Shown: positions 19,270 through 27,955 of the stretch, piece after piece
Layout: each line of letters starts with the position of its first letter
How positions within the stretch are numbered: the stretch's first letter is position 1
Source of the DNA: Novosphingobium nitrogenifigens DSM 19370
GTDB taxonomy: Bacteria > Pseudomonadota > Alphaproteobacteria > Sphingomonadales > Sphingomonadaceae
Direction of reading: 5' to 3'
Assembly: GCF_000192575.1 (NCBI RefSeq)
Contig: NZ_GL876927.1
Span: 129,438 to 193,437, forward strand
DNA length: 64,000 nt
Made by a program: the position numbers and the translations under genes
The notes under the pieces: model-generated
What the model saw: only the letters and a program-made list of their open reading frames with translations
Told to the model about the DNA's origin: nothing
Databases searched by the model: none

Positions 19270-19923
19270 ATGACCATTGCTTCGCTTGAACTTGCCAGCC
19301 TGCTTGCCTCGCGCCTGTGCCACGACATGTTGAGCCCGGTCGGCGCGATGTCCAACGGACTTGAGCTGCTGACCGAGGAAAAAGACCCGGAAATGCGCCA
19401 GCGCTGCTTCGAGCTGCTCGAACAGAGTGCAAAGGCCTCGGCCGACAAGCTGCGTTTCTTTCGCCTCGCCTTCGGTGCGGCGGGCGGTTTTGGGGATACC
19501 GTTCCCCTGAGCGAACCGCGCGCGGTGGTCGATGCTCTCGTGGGCGGCAACGGGCGGATCTCGCTCAACTGGTCGCTGTCGGGCGATGCCATGCCCAAGT
19601 CGGCGGTCAAGGTCCTGCTCAACCTCGCCCTGATCGGGATCGAGGCACTGGTGCGCGGCGGCACGCTCGAAATCGCGGCCGAAGTACGCGGCACCGCCGA
19701 ACACGCGGTGAGCGAGATCGTGGTGCGCGCCTCGGGCCCCCGCATCGCGTTCGACCCGGCCGTCGGCCATGCCCTCGACGGCACGCTGTCACCCGACGCG
19801 CTTTCGAGCAAGACTGCCCCTGCGGTCATGATCCACGAGCTGACCTCCAGCCTTGGCGGCGGCCTGCAATACCATGTCGGCGCCGACGCGCTGGTCATGG
19901 GTGCCGCGCTGCCGGCGGCCTGA
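19270..19923 (+). CDS. chpT: Histidine phosphotransferase ChpT
   Basis: 217 aa. Residues 1-75 form the dimerising helical hairpin with the phospho-accepting His18 in SRLCHDMLSPVGAMSNGLE. The C-terminal part (about 90-215) is a degenerate Bergerat-like fold (HPTransfase_C) without ATP-binding motifs. In Caulobacter and sphingomonads ChpT passes phosphate from CckA to CtrA and CpdR, linking cell cycle and motility. Lies 36 bp before the amidase gene, same strand. Confidence 0.88.
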   Translation: MTIASLELASLLASRLCHDMLSPVGAMSNGLELLTEEKDPEMRQRCFELLEQSAKASADKLRFFRLAFGAAGGFGDTVPLSEPRAVVDALVGGNGRISLNWSLSGDAMPKSAVKVLLNLALIGIEALVRGGTLEIAAEVRGTAEHAVSEIVVRASGPRIAFDPAVGHALDGTLSPDALSSKTAPAVMIHELTSSLGGGLQYHVGADALVMGAALPAA

Positions 19924-19958
19924 CACGAAAGGCAACGGACCATGGGAGCCATCGCGAC

Positions 19959-20663
19959 ATGAAACGCTGGCTCGTCCATCGCGAGATTCCCTCGCCCAAC
20001 TGGAACGAGCGCAAGTTGCCCGTTTCCATGGTGGTCCTGCACTACACCGGGATGCAGACCGGCGAGGAAGCGCTCGACCGGCTCTGCGATGCCGAGGCCG
20101 AGGTTTCGGCCCATTACATGATCGACGAGGACGGCACCGTCACCGCGCTGGTCCCCGAGGACAAGCGCGCATGGCATGCCGGGCGCGCCTATTGGCGGGG
20201 CATCACCGACGTCAATTCGGCCAGCATTGGCATCGAACTGGTCAATCCCGGCCACGAATGGGGCTATCGCCCGTTTTCCGACGCGCAGATGGAAGCACTC
20301 GTTCCGCTTCTGGCCGACATCGTCCGCCGCCACGGCATTGCGCCGGCCAATGTGGTCGGCCATTCCGACGTCGCCCCCGCGCGCAAGACCGATCCGGGCG
20401 AGCTGTTCGACTGGGACCTGCTTGCCCGCTATCGCTTGGCCCTTGCCAAGCCCAAGCCGCGCATGCGCCTGATCTTCGACAACGACGGCGCCTTCTTTCT
20501 CGCGCTCGAACGCTATGGCTATGACATTGCCGACGGCGCTGCCGCCATCCGCGCGTTCGAACGCCGCTGGCGCCCGCACCGCATCACCGGGGAAATCGAC
20601 GGGCAGATCGGCGCCCTCTTGTTCGAACTCCTGATCCAGCGCGACCTGGGGCAGGATTGCTGA
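19959..20663 (+). CDS. N-acetylmuramoyl-L-alanine amidase (AmiD-like, Amidase_2)
   Basis: 234 aa. The Amidase_2 zinc fold (about 20-150) shows MVVLHYTGM, SAHYMIDEDGTVTALV, AWHAGRAYW, SIGIELVNPGH and VVGHSDVAPARKTDPGELFDW; the zinc ligands are His in LHYTG, His in VVGHSD and Asp in KTDPG. The C-terminal 70 residues resemble the helical peptidoglycan-binding domain of AmiD. It cleaves the stem peptide from N-acetylmuramic acid. No signal peptide is visible, so a recycling (AmpD-like) cytosolic role is possible. It ends 28 bp before rnpB. Confidence 0.9.
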   Translation: MKRWLVHREIPSPNWNERKLPVSMVVLHYTGMQTGEEALDRLCDAEAEVSAHYMIDEDGTVTALVPEDKRAWHAGRAYWRGITDVNSASIGIELVNPGHEWGYRPFSDAQMEALVPLLADIVRRHGIAPANVVGHSDVAPARKTDPGELFDWDLLARYRLALAKPKPRMRLIFDNDGAFFLALERYGYDIADGAAAIRAFERRWRPHRITGEIDGQIGALLFELLIQRDLGQDC

Positions 20664-20691
20664 GCCGGGCACAAGCTGCTAGGCGAGCCGC

Positions 20692-21117
20692 GCCAGGGGG
20701 CCGGGCAGCCGCGTCATCGCATTTTGCGATGCCGAGGAAAGTCCGGGCTCCACGAAACAAGGGTGGCGGGTAACGCCCGCCGGGGGCAACCCCAGGGAAA
20801 GTGCCACAGAGAACAGACCGCTAACCGGAGCAATCCGGCAGCAAGGGTGAAACGGTGCGGCAAAAGCGCACCGCGCGCGCCGGTAACGGCCGCGGCACGG
20901 CAAACCCCACCCGGAGCAAGACCGAATAGGGGCATCGCGCCGGATTTCCGGCAGGCGCGTTTCACGCCAAGGATCGCAAGATCCTGCGCTGCCCGGGTTG
21001 GTTGCTGGAGCGCACGCAGCAATGCGTCGCCGAGAGGAATGGCTGCCCGTGCCGATACGGTCCGTGTTCAAGCGGATACCGTCGGTGCGACAGAACCCGG
21101 CTTACAGGCCCCCTGGC
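20692..21117 (+). ncRNA. rnpB: RNase P RNA, bacterial class A
   Basis: About 426 nt. The 5' end GCCAGGGGGCC pairs with the 3' end GGCCCCCTGGC to form P1. Universal core segments are present in order: GAGGAAAGTCCGGGCTCC near the 5' end, ACAGAGAACAGACCGC, GGGTGAAACGGTGCGG, GCCGAGAGGAATGGCTGCCC and a 3' ACAGAACCCGGCTTACAGG. Catalytic RNA that removes 5' leaders from pre-tRNAs. Ends are set by the P1 helix. Confidence 0.95.
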
Positions 21118-21208
21118 ATCATCATCACATCTCCACCCGCCGCATCCGGGCCGGGCAATCGCCCGCAAACCCTTTCCCACAGCGCCCGGCTCTGGCTACA
21201 AGACCGGC

Positions 21209-22186
21209 ATGGCCTCTGCACACGACCACGATCACGACCACGATCATCACCATCATGACCATGGACACAGTCATGGGCATGCGCACGGCCACGGGCATTG
21301 CCACGCCCCGGCATCGTTCGGACGGGCCTTTGCGGTGGGCATCACGCTCAACACCGTCTTCGTGGTGGTCGAGGCGGTCTATGGCGTGATCGCGGGATCG
21401 ATGGCTCTGGTCGCGGACGCCGGGCACAACCTCTCCGACGTGCTCGGACTGGTGATCGCCTGGGCCGCCACCGTCCTGAGCGCAAGGCCGCCTTCGGCCC
21501 GCTTCACCTATGGCTTCAAGTCCAGCTCGATTCTCGCCGCGCTCGCCAATGCGGCGCTGCTGCTCACCGCGCTCGGGGCGATCAGCGTGGAAACGATCCG
21601 GCGCCTGTTCGAACCGCAGCCGATCGCGACCGGCTCGGTCATGGTCGTTGCCGCCATCGGCATCGTCATCAACACCGCCACGGCTGTCATGTTCATGGGC
21701 GGGCGCGACCATGACATCAACGTGCGCGGCGCGTTCCTGCACATGGCGGGCGATGCGGCGGTCTCGGCCGGGGTGGTCCTGGCCGCCTTCGTCATCGGCC
21801 TGACCGGCGCATGGTGGATCGACCCGGTGGTGAGCCTTGCCATCGTCGCGTTGATCGGATGGAGCACCTGGGGTCTTGCCCGCGACGCCCTGCGCATGAG
21901 CCTCCACGCTGTCCCCGACGGCATCAACGAAGCGCGCGTTCGCGCCTTCCTCGTCGGGCGCAAGGGCGTCAGCGCGGTCCACGACCTGCACATCTGGCCC
22001 ATGAGCACGACCGAAACGGCTCTGACCGCGCATCTGGTCATGCCCGGCGGCCATCCGGGCGACGTGTTCCTGCACACTCTGGCCGAAGACTTGTCCCACG
22101 ATTTCGACATCGGCCACGCCACGATCCAGATCGAGACCGACGAACACGGCCACGAATGCGCGCTGATCAGCGAAAGCGTGGTCTAG
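21209..22186 (+). CDS. Cation diffusion facilitator metal exporter (Zn/Co type)
   Basis: 325 aa from the ATG at 21209. The N-terminus is a run of His/Asp/Gly (about residues 5-32) that can bind metal. Six transmembrane helices follow, with the paired HxxxD metal site in VADAGHNLSD (TM2) and HMAGDAAVS (TM5), then a cytosolic C-terminal domain. CDF proteins exchange Zn2+, Co2+ or similar for protons. The pattern resembles ZitB/CzcD/DmeF; the metal is not fixed by sequence. Its TAG stop lies inside a palindromic intergenic repeat. Confidence 0.92.
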   Translation: MASAHDHDHDHDHHHHDHGHSHGHAHGHGHCHAPASFGRAFAVGITLNTVFVVVEAVYGVIAGSMALVADAGHNLSDVLGLVIAWAATVLSARPPSARFTYGFKSSSILAALANAALLLTALGAISVETIRRLFEPQPIATGSVMVVAAIGIVINTATAVMFMGGRDHDINVRGAFLHMAGDAAVSAGVVLAAFVIGLTGAWWIDPVVSLAIVALIGWSTWGLARDALRMSLHAVPDGINEARVRAFLVGRKGVSAVHDLHIWPMSTTETALTAHLVMPGGHPGDVFLHTLAEDLSHDFDIGHATIQIETDEHGHECALISESVV

Positions 22187-22289
22187 AGCGAAATCCGTTC
22201 CGATTGCATCGGATCGGCCGCTCTAGATTCTTGTTTTGCCGCGTTTTCCAAGCCACCAGATGATTCCATCTGGTTCGAAAACGCTCTAG
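22183..22289. repeat. REP-like intergenic palindromic repeat (double hairpin)
   Basis: Bounded by CTAGAGCG (22183-22190) and CGCTCTAG (22282-22289). The first hairpin closes CTAGAGCG with an inner CGCTCTAG (22219-22226). The second is GCGTTTTC (22241) pairing with GAAAACGC (22277-22284), enclosing CAGATG/CATCTG. The architecture resembles dispersed intergenic palindromes of alphaproteobacterial genomes. It overlaps the stop codon of the CDF gene. Copy number elsewhere is unknown. Confidence 0.7.
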
Positions 22290-22516
22290 GTGTTTGCTCC
22301 CCGCATTTGCAGTTCGCAAACCGGGGCATGCAAGCTGCAAGACGCACCGGCCCCAGCCTGATCGACTGTCGAGGCGAATCCGCAGGGAAAGCGGGCATTC
22401 GCGCACTTTGAACCATCCGACTCCCGATTGGCACGGTCTCTGCTTTCCAGAGCGCGGCCCGGACTGGCGTGCATCATGAAAGAATGCGCGCGGCTCCAGC
22501 CCTATCGGAGACTGTC
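22290..22516. other. Intergenic region upstream of the ATP-grasp gene
   Basis: About 230 bp after the palindromic repeat. It should hold the promoter of the ATP-grasp gene. No further gene or strong hairpin is seen; a weak inverted GTTTGC/GCAAAC pair lies near 22291-22320. Confidence 0.4.
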
Positions 22517-23746
22517 ATGACGATCCTGCTTTTCGCCATCGAACCCGGACGCAGCGGCCCCGCACGCTTGCCTCAGAACCTGATGACGGCGGGACTGGGC
22601 GTGACGATCGTCTGCCCGACCGACAACCCGCTCTATCACACCGCATCGTGCGACCATCGCGTCGCCTTGCCGCACACCAAATCCGGATGGCGCATGGCGC
22701 GGATCCTGGACAAGGCCGTGCGCACGACCCGGACGCGCATGATCATCCCCGCCGACGAGCAAGCGCTGGCACTGCTGCGCGCCGTGCTCGACGGGCCTTA
22801 TGCGCGCGGCGTCGGCGAACGGACCCGCCATGTGCTGACGCAATCGCTGGCCGCGCCCGAGGCGCTCGACAAGCTCATCTTCAAGTCGCACACGATGGCG
22901 CTCGCCCGCACGCTCGGCATCGCGGTACCGGACGGCCGGACGGTCGAAACCCTGGAAGACGCACGCGCCTTTGCTGCCGCGGCGGGCTATCCGGTGTTTC
23001 TCAAGCATTCCTTCAGCTGGGCCGGAGCGGGCGTCGTCAAATGCGCCGACGAAGCCGAACTCGCGGCCGCCCTCGCGGCCATGCAGACGGGTGAAAGCCG
23101 CCTCAAGGCGACCCTTCGCCGCCTGCTCGGACGGGACTGGTATCCGGCACAGGCCCCGATCGACATCCAGAGCCCGATCGCCGGGCGTCCGGCCATGTAC
23201 TGCGCGCTTGCCTGGAAGGGGCGCCTCATTGCCGGTTTCGCCGGAACGCCTCTCGCCGTGTCGAGCGAGACCGGCCCCAGCACGTGCGTCGAGGTCGGCG
23301 CCCATGTCCTGATGGAAGCGATGTCGCGAAAGATGATCGAGGCGACCGGAGCAACCGGCCTGATCGGGTTCGACTTCATGCTCGCCAAGGCCGATGGCAT
23401 GCCCCACATGCTCGAATGCAATGCCCGCCCGATCCAGATCAGCCACCTGGGCTATCGCATCGGGGTCGACATCGCCGCCGACTTGCGCGCCGTGCTCGGT
23501 GGCAAGCCCTTGCCGTCGAGCCCACGCAGCGCCACGTGCTCGCTCGACGTCTGTCTTTTTCCTTATGCCCTCGCTGCCGATCGCGTTCCTCGGCATCTCT
23601 TTTGCGACATCCCCGGCGCGGATCCTGCCCTCATGGCATTCGGTCGCGCCATGCTGGCCATGATCGAGGCGCGGCACAAGGCCGAGGCAACTTCCCTGAT
23701 CGGAGACACCCTCGCTGCAACCGGCATCCAGCCGATCGCGGCGTAA
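22517..23746 (+). CDS. ATP-grasp domain protein, function unknown
   Basis: 409 aa from the ATG at 22517, preceded by GGAG; the longer in-frame start at 22469 has none. Residues 1-110 look like a pre-ATP-grasp Rossmann-like domain, about 130-330 like the ATP-grasp fold (AGYPVFLKHSFSWAGAGVVK, then GLIGFDFMLAKADGMPHMLECNARP with the Mg-binding Glu/Asn). Such enzymes ligate a carboxylate to an amine or thiol via an acyl phosphate. The segment IGFDFM...LECNARP resembles carbamoyl-phosphate synthetase/biotin carboxylase-like members. No pathway neighbours are present. Ends at a strong terminator shared with clpX. Confidence 0.8.
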   Translation: MTILLFAIEPGRSGPARLPQNLMTAGLGVTIVCPTDNPLYHTASCDHRVALPHTKSGWRMARILDKAVRTTRTRMIIPADEQALALLRAVLDGPYARGVGERTRHVLTQSLAAPEALDKLIFKSHTMALARTLGIAVPDGRTVETLEDARAFAAAAGYPVFLKHSFSWAGAGVVKCADEAELAAALAAMQTGESRLKATLRRLLGRDWYPAQAPIDIQSPIAGRPAMYCALAWKGRLIAGFAGTPLAVSSETGPSTCVEVGAHVLMEAMSRKMIEATGATGLIGFDFMLAKADGMPHMLECNARPIQISHLGYRIGVDIAADLRAVLGGKPLPSSPRSATCSLDVCLFPYALAADRVPRHLFCDIPGADPALMAFGRAMLAMIEARHKAEATSLIGDTLAATGIQPIAA

Positions 23747-23767
23747 CCGCACAGACCTGAACCCAAC

Positions 23768-23804
23768 AAAAAAGGCCGGACGGTCATCCCGCCCGGCCTT
23801 TTTT
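23768..23804. terminator. Bidirectional terminator between the ATP-grasp gene and clpX
   Basis: Six A, then GGCCGG and CGG arms pairing with CCG and CCGGCC, then six T. A textbook symmetrical intrinsic terminator between converging genes. Confidence 0.9.
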
Positions 23805-23831
23805 CGTGTCGGCCCGAAAGGCTCGCCCGGA

Positions 23832-25085
<1,254 letters not shown>

Positions 25086-25172
25086 TCTTCAATCCCAGAC
25101 GCCTCTCCACGAGAGGCGGGCCCGGTTATCCTACTACCGCAAGGGCATTAATCAACCGGACACGAAACAGAG

Positions 25173-25221
25173 AAAAAAACTCCCAGGCCGACGGTGCCAG
25201 GCCAGAGGCCAAGGCACCGTC
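25173..25221 (-). terminator. Hairpin between clpP and clpX, possible terminator or attenuator
   Basis: GACGGTGCC (25190-25198) pairs with GGCACCGTC (25213-25221), with an inner GGCC/GGCC pair. A T6 run follows on the minus strand, but only after about 11 nt. It may separate or tune clpX expression relative to clpP. Confidence 0.5.
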
Positions 25222-25234
25222 AACAAAGGAAAAC

Positions 25235-25930
25235 TCAGGCGTCAGGCGCAGCGCCGCTGCCCTCGACTTCGCCGGTTTGGTCCGAAGCGGGACGCGATTC
25301 GAACACCTTGTCCACGAGTCCGAAAGCCAGGGCTTCGTCGGCCTCGAGGAAGGTGTCGCGATCGAGCGCGCGTTCGATTTCCTCGAGCTGGCGGCCCGTG
25401 TACTTGACGTAGAGATCGTTCATCCGGGTGCGGATGCGCAGGATCTCGCGAGCCTGGATCTCGATGTCCGACGCCATGCCGCGCGCACCGCCCGAAGGCT
25501 GGTGGATCATGATGCGCGCATTGGGAAGCGCGACGCGCAGGCCCGGTTCACCCGCTGCCAGAAGGAAGCTGCCCATCGAGCAGGCCTGACCGATGCAGAC
25601 GGTCGAGACGCGCGGACGGATGTACTTCATGGTGTCGTGGATCGCCATGCCCGCCGTCACCACCCCGCCGGGCGAGTTGATGTACATCGAGATGTCCTTC
25701 GACGGATTTTCCGATTCGAGGAACAGCAGCTGGGCGACGATCACCGAGGCCATGTGGTCCTCGATCTCGCCGGTCACGAAAATGATGCGTTCGCGCAGAA
25801 GGCGCGAATAGATGTCGAAGCTGCGTTCCCCGCGGCTCGACTGCTCGACGACGACCGGGATGAGCGCCCCGGTGACCGGATCTGTGGTGAATTTTCCTTG
25901 GGCGCCGGAAGCGCCGAACAGGTCGAGCAT
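25235..25930 (-). CDS. clpP: ATP-dependent Clp protease proteolytic subunit
   Basis: 231 aa. Catalytic triad: Ser118 in [11 protein letters not shown], His143 in MIHQPSGG, and Asp near 192 in [10 protein letters not shown]. The N-terminal axial loop region ([22 protein letters not shown] is spread over residues 23-44) is normal. It forms the tetradecameric chamber that partners ClpX, encoded next. A short acidic C-terminal tail is present. Follows tig on the same strand after a terminator. Confidence 0.98.
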   Translation of the reverse strand: MLDLFGASGAQGKFTTDPVTGALIPVVVEQSSRGERSFDIYSRLLRERIIFVTGEIEDHMASVIVAQLLFLESENPSKDISMYINSPGGVVTAGMAIHDTMKYIRPRVSTVCIGQACSMGSFLLAAGEPGLRVALPNARIMIHQPSGGARGMASDIEIQAREILRIRTRMNDLYVKYTGRQLEEIERALDRDTFLEADEALAFGLVDKVFESRPASDQTGEVEGSGAAPDA

Positions 25931-26132
25931 GGGTTTCCTCGTTGCTTTGTGCTTGGCCTATGTCGCGTGCCGGGACGCGATGTTCAAGGGCGATAACGCA
26001 AGGTCTTTCATGGAACCGATCTCGTTACCGAGGCGATAACGTCCATCCCCGCCACCTTCCTTGCGGTACGGCCCGTCGATTGGGGGGCTGACCCCCGCGA
26101 TTCCGGCGCTCGTCCGCGGGGGTAACCACATG

Positions 26133-26167
26133 AAAAAGGGGGCGATCCTTCCGGATCGCCCCCTTTT
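26133..26167 (-). terminator. tig terminator
   Basis: An 11-bp stem, GGGGGCGATCC (26138-26148) with GGATCGCCCCC (26153-26163), flanked by A5 and T4, located 23 nt after the tig stop on the minus strand. Confidence 0.85.
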
Positions 26168-26190
26168 CAATCGGCTTGGCGCCGCTGCGA

Positions 26191-27708
26191 TCACTCGGCA
26201 GCAGGTTCCTCGGCGGCAGCGGCCTTCTTGCGCGTCGCCTTCTTCTTGGGCGCGGCTTCCTCGGTCGCTTCACCGGCTTCACCAGCCGGAGTTTCCTCGG
26301 CGGCAGCCTTCTTGCGCGTCGCCTTCTTCTTCGGCGCAGCGGCTTCTTCGCCTTCGGCCTTGGCCGGGGCTTCGCCGTTTTCGTCGGCTTCGATCGCGGC
26401 CTGCAGTTCGTCGCGGGTCACTTCACGCTCGGCGACTTCGGCCTTGTCGAACAGGAAGTCGACGACCTTGTCTTCATAGAGCGGCGCGCGCAGCTGGGCA
26501 GCGGCGAGCGGCTCGGAGCGGATGTATTCGACGAAACGCTGGCGATCCTGTTCGCGGTACTGCTGCGCAGCCTGGCGAATCAGCATTTCCATTTCCTGCG
26601 CGGTCACGACAACGCCGTTGGCCTGGCCGATCTCCGAAAGCAGGAGACCGAGACGGACGCGACGCTCGGCGATGCGGCGATAGTCGTCCTTCTCCGCTTC
26701 GATTTCCTTGAGCGCTTCTTCGGGGTTTTCCTCGTGGCTCGCTTCGTGGGTCAGCTGCTGCCAGATCTGCTCGAATTCAGCGTCGACCATCGAGTCGGGA
26801 ACCGGGAAATCGTGACCGGCGGCCAGCACGTCGAGAAGCTGACGCTTCATCTGGGTGCGGGTCAGACCAGCGGTTTCCTGTTCGAGCTGGCCACGGATCA
26901 GACCGCGAAGCTGGTCGATACCTTCAAGGCCGAGCTGCTTGGCGAAATCGTCGTTGGCGACGAATTCACCCGGAACCTTCACCTGCTTGACGGTGATGTC
27001 GAAGGTCGCGGCCTTGCCCTTGAGCTGTTCGGCCGGATAGTCTTCGGGGAACGTGACGGTGATCGTCTTTTCCTCACCGGCCTTCACGCCGACGAGCTGT
27101 TCCTCGAAACCGGGGATGAAGCGGGCCGAACCGAGTTCGAGCGGCGCATCTTCGGCCGAACCGCCTTCGAAGGGCTCGCCGTCGAGCTTGCCGACGAAAT
27201 CGATGATCAGCTGATCGCCGTCCTTGGCAACCGCGTCTTCACCGGCGTCGGCGAAATTCTTCTGGTTGGCGCCGATGCGGGCAACCGCTTCGTCGACTTC
27301 TGCGTCCGAAACCGGAACGACCAGCTTTTCAAGCTTGAGGCCTTCGGTCGAGGGCGTCTCGATCACGGGCAGCACTTCGAGCGAGATGGTCAGTTCGGCG
27401 TCCTTGCCTTCTTCATAGCCTTCGCCGAGCGAAACGGCCGGCTGCGTCGCGGGACGCAGGGCGTGGTCGGCGACGAGCTGGTCGAGCGCGGCGCGAATCG
27501 TGGTCTGAAGGGCTTCCTGATGCAGCGAAGGACCGTGGAGCTTGCGGACGAGGTTCGTGGGAACCTTGCCGGGACGGAAGCCGGGCATGCGCACCTGCGG
27601 CGCGATCTTCTTGACCTCGCCTTCGATTCGCGCGGCGATATCCGTCGCGGTGATGGTCACGGTATAGGCGCGCTTCAGGCCCTCGTTGCTGGTTTCGACG
27701 ATCTGCAT
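26191..27708 (-). CDS. tig: Trigger factor, ribosome-associated chaperone and PPIase
   Basis: 505 aa from the ATG at 27708 (MQIVETSNEGLKR); upstream in-frame codons run into the tRNA-Leu gene. Ribosome-binding domain (about 1-115, with the signature GFRPGKVPTNLVRK), FKBP-like PPIase domain (about 155-245, GDQLIIDFVGKLDGEPFEGG) and helical C-terminal domain. The last 60 or so residues form a low-complexity tail rich in Lys, Ala and Glu with PKKKATRKKAAA present twice. It binds nascent chains at the exit tunnel. The tail is longer and more charged than in the Escherichia coli protein. Confidence 0.96.
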   Translation of the reverse strand: MQIVETSNEGLKRAYTVTITATDIAARIEGEVKKIAPQVRMPGFRPGKVPTNLVRKLHGPSLHQEALQTTIRAALDQLVADHALRPATQPAVSLGEGYEEGKDAELTISLEVLPVIETPSTEGLKLEKLVVPVSDAEVDEAVARIGANQKNFADAGEDAVAKDGDQLIIDFVGKLDGEPFEGGSAEDAPLELGSARFIPGFEEQLVGVKAGEEKTITVTFPEDYPAEQLKGKAATFDITVKQVKVPGEFVANDDFAKQLGLEGIDQLRGLIRGQLEQETAGLTRTQMKRQLLDVLAAGHDFPVPDSMVDAEFEQIWQQLTHEASHEENPEEALKEIEAEKDDYRRIAERRVRLGLLLSEIGQANGVVVTAQEMEMLIRQAAQQYREQDRQRFVEYIRSEPLAAAQLRAPLYEDKVVDFLFDKAEVAEREVTRDELQAAIEADENGEAPAKAEGEEAAAPKKKATRKKAAAEETPAGEAGEATEEAAPKKKATRKKAAAAEEPAAE

Positions 27709-27778
27709 CTTCGTAAGATCCAACTTTCTCGTATCGACGTCGTGTCTTGTTCGGGGGCGGAGCCGGGCCGGACGGCTC

Positions 27779-27863
27779 TGGTGCGGGCGAAGGGACTCGA
27801 ACCCCCACATCTTGCGATACTGGAACCTAAATCCAGCGCGTCTACCAGTTCCGCCACGCCCGC
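27779..27863 (-). tRNA. tRNA-Leu (anticodon UAG)
   Basis: 85 nt, class II with a long variable arm. The acceptor stem is GCGGGCG/CGCCCGC, the anticodon stem-loop CTGGATTTAGGTTCCAG gives anticodon UAG, the T-arm contains GGTTCGAGTCC, and the 3' CCA is encoded. Decodes CUA/CUN leucine codons. Sits between sppA and tig on the minus strand. Confidence 0.97.
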
Positions 27864-27955
27864 GTCCGGCGAAAGGCGAGCGCCGCCCCTATCCCAGCGG
27901 CGGAAAAAGGGCAAGTGCCCCCCCCAATTCCGGTGCATTTGCTCCGAGGAAAGGT

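Noticed and set aside
21209..21310. Repetitive CAC/GAC sequence as a simple repeat
   Set aside because: It encodes the His/Asp-rich metal-binding N-terminus of the CDF exporter in frame.
22183..22289. Insertion sequence end or att site
   Set aside because: No transposase or integrase is nearby; the double hairpin fits a REP-like intergenic repeat better.
27709..27810. N-terminal extension of trigger factor
   Set aside because: It would read into the tRNA-Leu gene; the conserved MQIVETSNEGLKR start is at 27708.
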